A DNA stretch of 64,000 bases, taken from NCBI RefSeq assembly GCF_019710635.1, contig NZ_JAIFZS010000037.1, forward strand, positions 62,001 through 126,000, written 5' to 3'. Below are positions 56,344 through 64,000 of the stretch, piece by piece. The position numbers and the translations under genes were made by a program. This DNA is from Mycolicibacterium xanthum. Lineage in GTDB: Bacteria; Actinomycetota; Actinomycetes; Mycobacteriales; Mycobacteriaceae. Position 1 is the stretch's first letter, and each line of letters starts with the position of its first letter. The notes beneath the pieces are model-generated. The model was given only the letters and a program-made list of their open reading frames with translations, ran no database searches and was not told where the DNA came from.

Positions 56344-57954
56344 ATGGCGAACAGGACGGCGGCGCAGCGACTCGGCCGGGTGTTGGAACGGGTGACCAAC
56401 CAGAGTGGCAGGGTCGCGGCGACGCCCGAATACGGATCCTGGATTCTCGGCCGCGTCTCGGAGAGCCAGCGACGGCGCCGGGTCCGGATCCAGATCATCC
56501 TGACCGTGTTCGTGGTGGCCGCGAATCTGATCGGCATCGGTGTCGCGACGCTGGTGGTCACCGTCGCGTTTCCCACACCCAGCGTGTTCGACCCCGAGGT
56601 CGCATGGATCACGTTCATCGCGGTGCCGATCTACCTGGTAGCCGCGCTGGTGGTGGGGGTGTTCTGGGCGACCAGGCGGATCATCACCAACGTGCGCTGG
56701 TCGATCGAGGAGCGCACCCCCACCCGCGAGGACCAGCGCAACACGTTTCTTTCGCCGTGGCGGTTGACCCGCGTGCTGCTGGTGTTGTGGGGCCTGGGCA
56801 CGGTGCTGCTGACCACGCTCTACGGCCTGCACGACCCACAGTTCATCCCGAAGTGGCTACTGGGCGTCAGCTTCCCGGGCATCGTGGTGTCCGCCAGCTG
56901 CTACCTGTTCACCGAGTTCGCGCTGCGGCCGATTGCGGCCCAGGCACTGGAGGCCGGCCGGCCGCCGCGCAGCGTCGCCGAGGGCCTGATGGGCCGAACC
57001 ATGCTGGTGTGGTTGCTGGGCTCCGGCGTGCCGGTGCTCGGCATCTTCCTGGCCGCGGCGATCACGCTGATCCAGCGCAACCTGACCCCGACGCAGTTCA
57101 CCGTCGCGGTGATGATCCTGGCGTTGTTCGCGCTGGTGTTCGGCGCCATCCTGATGTGGATTCTGGCCTGGCTCACGGTGACCCCGGTGCGCGTCGTCCG
57201 GCACGCGATGAACCGGGTGGAGCGCGGTGAGCTGGACACCAACGTGGTGGTCTTCGACGGCACCGAACTCGGCCAGCTGCAGCGTGGCTTCAACGCGATG
57301 GCTGCCGGACTGCGGGAACGCGAGCGGGTCCGCGATCTGTTCGGCCGCCACGTCGGCCGCGAGGTGGCGGCGCTGGCCGAACAGCAGCGACCCGAACTGG
57401 GCGGCGAGGAACGCCACGCGGCGGTCGTCTTCGTCGACATCATCGGGTCGACCAAGCTGGTCACCAGCGTGCCTGCAACCGAGGTCGTCGAGCTGCTCAA
57501 CCGCTTCTTCGCTGTCATCGTCGAGGAGGTGGACCGTCACCACGGGCTGGTGAACAAGTTCGAGGGCGACGCGGTGCTGGCGGTGTTCGGCGCCCCGGTG
57601 TCGCTGGAACATCCCGAGGACGAGTCGCTGGCGGCGGCGCGGCGGATCAGCCGGCGCCTGCGCGCAGAGGTCCCCGAGTGCGAGGCGGGGATCGGGGTCG
57701 CCGCCGGAACCATCGTCGCAGGCAATGTCGGCGCGCGGGAACGGTTCGAGTACACCGTGATCGGCGAACCGGTCAACGAGGCGGCGCGGTTGTGCGAACT
57801 GGCCAAGAACGAGCCACAGCGCCTGGTGGCCTCCGCCGGCGCGGTCGCCGGTGCGACCGAAACCGAAAGGGCGAACTGGACTCTGGGCCAGACCGTGACC
57901 CTGCGCGGACACGACGGGCCGACCCGGCTCGCCGTCCCCGCCGACGGGGCCTAG
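56344..57954 (+). CDS. Membrane-bound class III adenylate cyclase with HAMP domain (536 aa)
   Basis: About six membrane helices and a HAMP region (RHAMNRVERGELDTNVVV) lead to the cyclase domain: VFVDIIGSTKLV (metal Asp), NKFEGDAVLAVFG (metal Asp and adenine-selecting Lys), and YTVIGEPVNEAARL. In the last motif Glu stands where other members, including the 15530-17011 protein, have Asp. It belongs to the Rv1318c-Rv1320c group beside nucS. It overlaps the convergent glutaminase gene by 4 bp. Confidence 0.9.
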   Translation: MANRTAAQRLGRVLERVTNQSGRVAATPEYGSWILGRVSESQRRRRVRIQIILTVFVVAANLIGIGVATLVVTVAFPTPSVFDPEVAWITFIAVPIYLVAALVVGVFWATRRIITNVRWSIEERTPTREDQRNTFLSPWRLTRVLLVLWGLGTVLLTTLYGLHDPQFIPKWLLGVSFPGIVVSASCYLFTEFALRPIAAQALEAGRPPRSVAEGLMGRTMLVWLLGSGVPVLGIFLAAAITLIQRNLTPTQFTVAVMILALFALVFGAILMWILAWLTVTPVRVVRHAMNRVERGELDTNVVVFDGTELGQLQRGFNAMAAGLRERERVRDLFGRHVGREVAALAEQQRPELGGEERHAAVVFVDIIGSTKLVTSVPATEVVELLNRFFAVIVEEVDRHHGLVNKFEGDAVLAVFGAPVSLEHPEDESLAAARRISRRLRAEVPECEAGIGVAAGTIVAGNVGARERFEYTVIGEPVNEAARLCELAKNEPQRLVASAGAVAGATETERANWTLGQTVTLRGHDGPTRLAVPADGA

Positions 57955-59020
57955 TTCCGGGGCGCCGCGCGCAACCAGGCGCGGGCCGCCCCTACCGCAT
58001 CCTCGACGGTCCGGAATCGCACCGCCTCCAGATCGGGTTCGTTGCGCAGGACGATCCCGTCCGGATCGACCAGGAAACCCGCCTTGCCCTCGGACCGCAG
58101 CTCGGCGCTCATGCCCGAGAGCAGCCCGCGTGCGGCGTCGTCGATGTCGTCGACGCGCGACACGTCCAGGATCGCCACCTCGTAGTCGTCGCGCTCGCGG
58201 TCGGCGATACGCAGCACCTGCTCGGCGCCGCTGAACAACAGGTCGCCATGGGTCTCGTAGACGCGGATGCCGTCGTCGGGCCGATAGACCGCGCGCAGCG
58301 CGGAGCGCGAATCGCGCGCCACGGTCAGAAAGTGCAGGCCCAGTTGCTCGGACAGGCTGCGGCACACCCGCACTCCGCGCAGCTGTTGCCCTTCTCGTCG
58401 AGCAATGGGGAGTACACACCGATGCCCAGCTGCCCGGGCAGCACCGCGACGATGCCGCCGCCGACCCCGCTCTTGGCCGGCATGCCGACCGCGCTGACCC
58501 AGTCGCCGGCGGCGTCGTACATGCCGCAGGTCACCATCACCGAGAGCGTGCGCTTCACCACCGCGTCATCGGGCCCGCTTGCCGGGATCAGCGAAACGGC
58601 CGCGATGGCACCGGCGTTGATCATCGGGTTCTTCGGCGTCTTGGTGGCCCGGTCGACGCTGATCTCGTTGAACGCCTCACCGGAGGGCTCCACACCGATT
58701 CTGGCGTCCACCGCCGACGCGCCGATCCGGTCCAGTGCCAGCGCGTAGGTGAACGGCTTGGAGATCGACTGGATGGTGAATTCGACACCCGCGTACCCGG
58801 ATACATAGATGAACCCGTCGGACGACGACAGCGACAGCGCGAACCCGCCGGGGTCCACCGCGGCGAGCTCGGGGATGTAGCAGGCCAGCGCGCCGTCGGT
58901 GACACCGGCGTGCTCGGCGCGGATGCGGTCGAGGTAACGCTGCACCAGTTCGGCCTCGGCACGAAGTCTAGAGTCAACCAACGGTGGGCCGGCTGGACCT
59001 CCCCACCACGGCCGGGCCAC
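57951..59020 (-). pseudogene. glsA: Glutaminase GlsA with C-terminal STAS domain, frameshifted
   Basis: The 5' part (59020 to about 58382) encodes a glutaminase with the serine-beta-lactamase-like fold: SISKPFTYALALD holds catalytic Ser-x2-Lys, then EPSGEAFNEIS, NPMINAGAIA and GMPAKSGVGGGIVAV. After GVYSPLLDEKGNS the frame turns into CAECGC and stops at 58325. The expected continuation VRVCRSLSEQLGLHFL and a STAS domain (VAILDVSRVDDIDDAARGLL) is in the next frame down to 57951. Adding one C between 58381 and 58382 restores one reading frame. Either a true frameshift or a sequencing error. Confidence 0.85.
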
Positions 59021-59030
59021 GCCGCGGCTG

Positions 59031-60116
59031 TCAGAGAATCACGACGGACCTGAGCACCTCGCCGGCATGCATCCGGTGAAACGCCGCTTCCACGTCGTCG
59101 AGACCGATGCGCTCGGAGACGAACTTCTCCAGCGGCAGCCGACCCTGCCGGTACAGGCTGACCAGCGACGGAAAATCACGCTCCGGCAGGCAGTCGCCGT
59201 ACCACGACGACTTCAGCGATCCGCTCCGGGAGAAGAAGTCGACCAACGGCATCTCGAGGGTCATGTCGGGAGTCGGTACCCCGACCAGCACCACCGTGCC
59301 GGCGAGGTCGCGGGCGTAGAAGGCCTGCTTCCACGTTTCCGGACGCCCGACCGCGTCGATGACGACGTCGGCTCCGAACCCGCCGGTGAGGTCCTGAATG
59401 GCGGTGACGGCGTCCACCTGGCGGGCGTCGACCGTATGGGTGGCACCGAATTCACGCGCCCAGGCCAGCTTCGTGTCGTCCATGTCGACGGCGATGATCG
59501 TCTTGGCGCCCACCAGTGCGGCGCCGGCGACCGCGGCGTCACCGACACCGCCGCAGCCGATGACGGCGACGGTGTCGTCCCGGGTCACGGCCGCGGTGTT
59601 GATCGCGGCTCCGATACCGGCCATCACACCGCAGCCCAGCAGGCCTGCGACCGCCGGGTCGGCGGCGGAATCCACCTTGGTGCACTGGCCTTCGTGCACC
59701 AGGGTCTGCTCGGCGAAGGCGCCGATGCCCAGCGCCGGGGTCAACTCGGTGCCGTCGGCGAGCGTCATCTTCTGCGTGGCGTTGTGGGTGTCGAAGCACA
59801 GCTGCGGGCGCCCCCGCTTACAGGCCCGGCACCGACCGCACACCGCGCGCCAGTTGAGCACCACGAAGTCACCGGCCGCCACCGAGGTGACTCCGTCGCC
59901 CACCGAGTTCACCGTCCCGGCGGCCTCATGGCCGAGCAGGAACGGAAACTCGTCGTTGATCCCGCCTTCCCGATATGTCAGGTCGGTGTGGCACACGCCG
60001 CAGGCGATGACGTCGACGACGACCTCGCCGGGGCCGGGATCGGGGATGACGACGTCGACCAGCTCGACGGGCGCCTTGGCGGAGCGGGCGATGACGCCAC
60101 GGACGGTTCTGGGCAT
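59031..60116 (-). CDS. mscR: Mycothiol-dependent formaldehyde dehydrogenase / S-nitrosomycothiol reductase MscR (361 aa)
   Basis: This zinc medium-chain dehydrogenase acts on S-hydroxymethyl-mycothiol and S-nitrosomycothiol. [19 protein letters not shown] and GHEAAG carry the catalytic zinc ligands, and [15 protein letters not shown] the four structural-zinc cysteines. The NAD motif is [19 protein letters not shown]. The whole chain closely follows M. tuberculosis Rv2259 (MscR), same length. The ATG at 60116 has AGGAGA five bases upstream. It follows the ferredoxin reductase by 36 bp, in a module that should release formaldehyde from N-methyl groups. Confidence 0.94.
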   Translation of the reverse strand: MPRTVRGVIARSAKAPVELVDVVIPDPGPGEVVVDVIACGVCHTDLTYREGGINDEFPFLLGHEAAGTVNSVGDGVTSVAAGDFVVLNWRAVCGRCRACKRGRPQLCFDTHNATQKMTLADGTELTPALGIGAFAEQTLVHEGQCTKVDSAADPAVAGLLGCGVMAGIGAAINTAAVTRDDTVAVIGCGGVGDAAVAGAALVGAKTIIAVDMDDTKLAWAREFGATHTVDARQVDAVTAIQDLTGGFGADVVIDAVGRPETWKQAFYARDLAGTVVLVGVPTPDMTLEMPLVDFFSRSGSLKSSWYGDCLPERDFPSLVSLYRQGRLPLEKFVSERIGLDDVEAAFHRMHAGEVLRSVVIL

Positions 60117-60152
60117 GGGGATCTCCTGGATTTCAGTGGGGAATTCGGACAC

Positions 60153-61351
60153 TCAGGCGGGTAGCGACGCCAACTCGAGGCGCGCGCGGTCGATCTGCTT
60201 GCGGTAGCGGGTGAACAGCCGGGCGTTGTCGCGGGCGAACACCGCCACCACCTGTTCGTCCCGCTCGTAGACGGCGACGAACGAATCGTCCGAGAGGTCA
60301 CCGTCGACGACTCGCAGGGTGTCGCTCCCGGTGCGGTGGCCGGCGAACTGCAGCCGGTGCCCGTACTGGTCGGACCACATGTAGGGCGTCGCCGACGGCG
60401 GAACGGCAGTGCCGGCGATCGCGGCGGCCACCGCCTTGGCCTGAGTGGTGGCGTTCGTCCAGTGTTCGCTGCGGTGGTGCTCGCCATGGTCGGGGCTGAA
60501 GGCTGCCGCACAGTCGCCGAGCGCATACACGCCGCGGACGTCGGTCCGCCCGCATGCATCGGTGCGGATACCACCGGACGGGTGGTGCAGGACGATCTGC
60601 GGATGGTTCAGCCACTCGGTGTTGGGCCGTGCACCGATACCGACGACGACGGCGTCGGCGGGCAGCCGGGTGCCGTCGGCCAGGACCACCTCCTCCACCC
60701 GGTCGGATCCCGACAGGCCCTGCACGCCGACGCCGGTGCGCAGCCGGACCCCGTGCGCGCCGTGCATCGCGGCGCAGGAAGCTGCGACGGCGTCACCGAA
60801 CGCGTGCGCCAACGGCAGGGCGGCCGCCTCCACCACGGTGACGTCGGCGCCGCGGGCCGCCGCCGTGGAGGCCACCTCGGCGCCGATGAATCCGGCACCG
60901 ATCACCACCAGCCGCGCGCAACCGCGCAGCGACCGGCGAAGTGCCTCGGCGTCGTCGAGCGTGCGCAGACTGTGCACACCGGCCAGGGCCCGGTGTCCCG
61001 GCAGGGTGCGGGCACGGGCGCCGGTGGCCACGACCACGGCCTCCGCGGTGACCTCGGCGCCACCGTCGACCTCGACGGTGTGGTGGTCGGCGCTCTGACT
61101 GGACAGTCCGGTGGCGCGGGTTCCGAGCAGCCAGCTCGCCGACAGCTCGTCGAGTTCGGCGGCGTCGGCCAGCGCCAGGTCGGGTCGCGGTCCGTCGTGC
61201 AGGAAAGCCTTGGACAGCGGAGGCCGATCATAGGGGCGGTGGGTCTCCTCGCCGATGACCGTCACCGGGCCGGTGAACCCGGCAGCACGGAGTTCCCGCA
61301 GGACCGACAGCCCGGCCAGCGACGCACCGACGATCGCGACGCTGTCCGGTG

Positions 61352-61355
<4 letters not shown>
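60153..61355 (-). CDS. FAD-dependent ferredoxin-type reductase (400 aa)
   Basis: This two-dinucleotide-binding reductase resembles oxygenase ferredoxin reductases. FAD motif VAIVGASLAGLSVLRELRAAG at the N-terminus, NAD motif LVVIGAGFIGAEVASTAAARG mid-chain, and ATGARAR and VYALGDCAAAF for the second FAD contact. The ATG overlaps the Rieske stop (ATGA), so reductase and Rieske protein are made together. They form the electron-transfer pair for an oxygenase whose large subunit is not in the window. Confidence 0.9.

Positions 61356-64000
<2,645 letters not shown>

Overview
The window is high-GC, densely packed actinobacterial chromosome, most likely from a rapidly growing mycobacterium (Mycolicibacterium/Mycobacterium). 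From about 30.8 kb to 58 kb the gene order follows, in inverted orientation, the M. tuberculosis block from Rv1343c (lprD) to the Rv1318c-Rv1320c cyclases (rdgB, rphA, Rv1339, murI, rhomboid, cysM, cysO, mec, Rv1333, Rv1332, clpS, pncB, dinG, glgE, glgB, Rv1324, fadA4, epimerase, Rv1322, nucS, cyclase). F420-dependent and mycothiol-dependent enzymes and many paralogous FadD/FadE/SDR genes also fit. These assignments rest on recognition of the proteins, not on database searches.

Region A (0-15.5 kb) looks like a catabolic island. It holds a self-regulated TetR/membrane-protein pair, a MeaB GTPase, three SDRs, two acyl-CoA synthetases, a split acyl-CoA dehydrogenase, an atypical crotonase, a [2Fe-2S] ferredoxin, a CaiB-type CoA-transferase, an F420/LLM oxidoreductase and a two-subunit cobalamin-dependent acyl-CoA mutase. 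A recurring operator of the form GAGAAT-N3-ATTCTC sits in its divergent or upstream promoter regions. The inferred theme is activation of an acid to its CoA ester, desaturation and oxidation, and a B12-dependent carbon-skeleton rearrangement. The substrate is unknown.

Region B (15.5-29.8 kb) has a membrane adenylate cyclase, an ADH/NTF2/SDR operon divergent from an IclR regulator, a fused double-module acyl-CoA dehydrogenase with an epimerase divergent from a TetR with a clear operator, an SRPBCC-sulfatase pair, an amidohydrolase divergent from an AraC regulator, and an unknown gene.

Region C (29.8-58 kb) begins with tRNA-Leu(UAG) and a free-standing HTH-LAGLIDADG protein, then the conserved core: an eleven-gene minus-strand run from clpS to rdgB covering protein turnover, CysO-dependent cysteine synthesis, murI, RNase PH and nucleotide sanitation. 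It continues with pncB, dinG, a lipoprotein metallopeptidase, glgE-glgB, a CXXC-less thioredoxin-like protein, thiolase, methylmalonyl-CoA epimerase, TetR/P450/[3Fe-4S] ferredoxin, nucS and a second adenylate cyclase.

Region D (58-64 kb) has a frameshifted glutaminase-STAS gene, then mycothiol-dependent formaldehyde dehydrogenase, a ferredoxin reductase and a Rieske ferredoxin, divergent from a dimethylglycine/sarcosine dehydrogenase-like gene that runs off the window. A GTTGC-N7-GCAAC operator sits before both arms. This looks like an N-demethylation module with built-in formaldehyde disposal.

No intergenic gap exceeds 300 bases. No rRNA, CRISPR array, IS element or prophage was seen.
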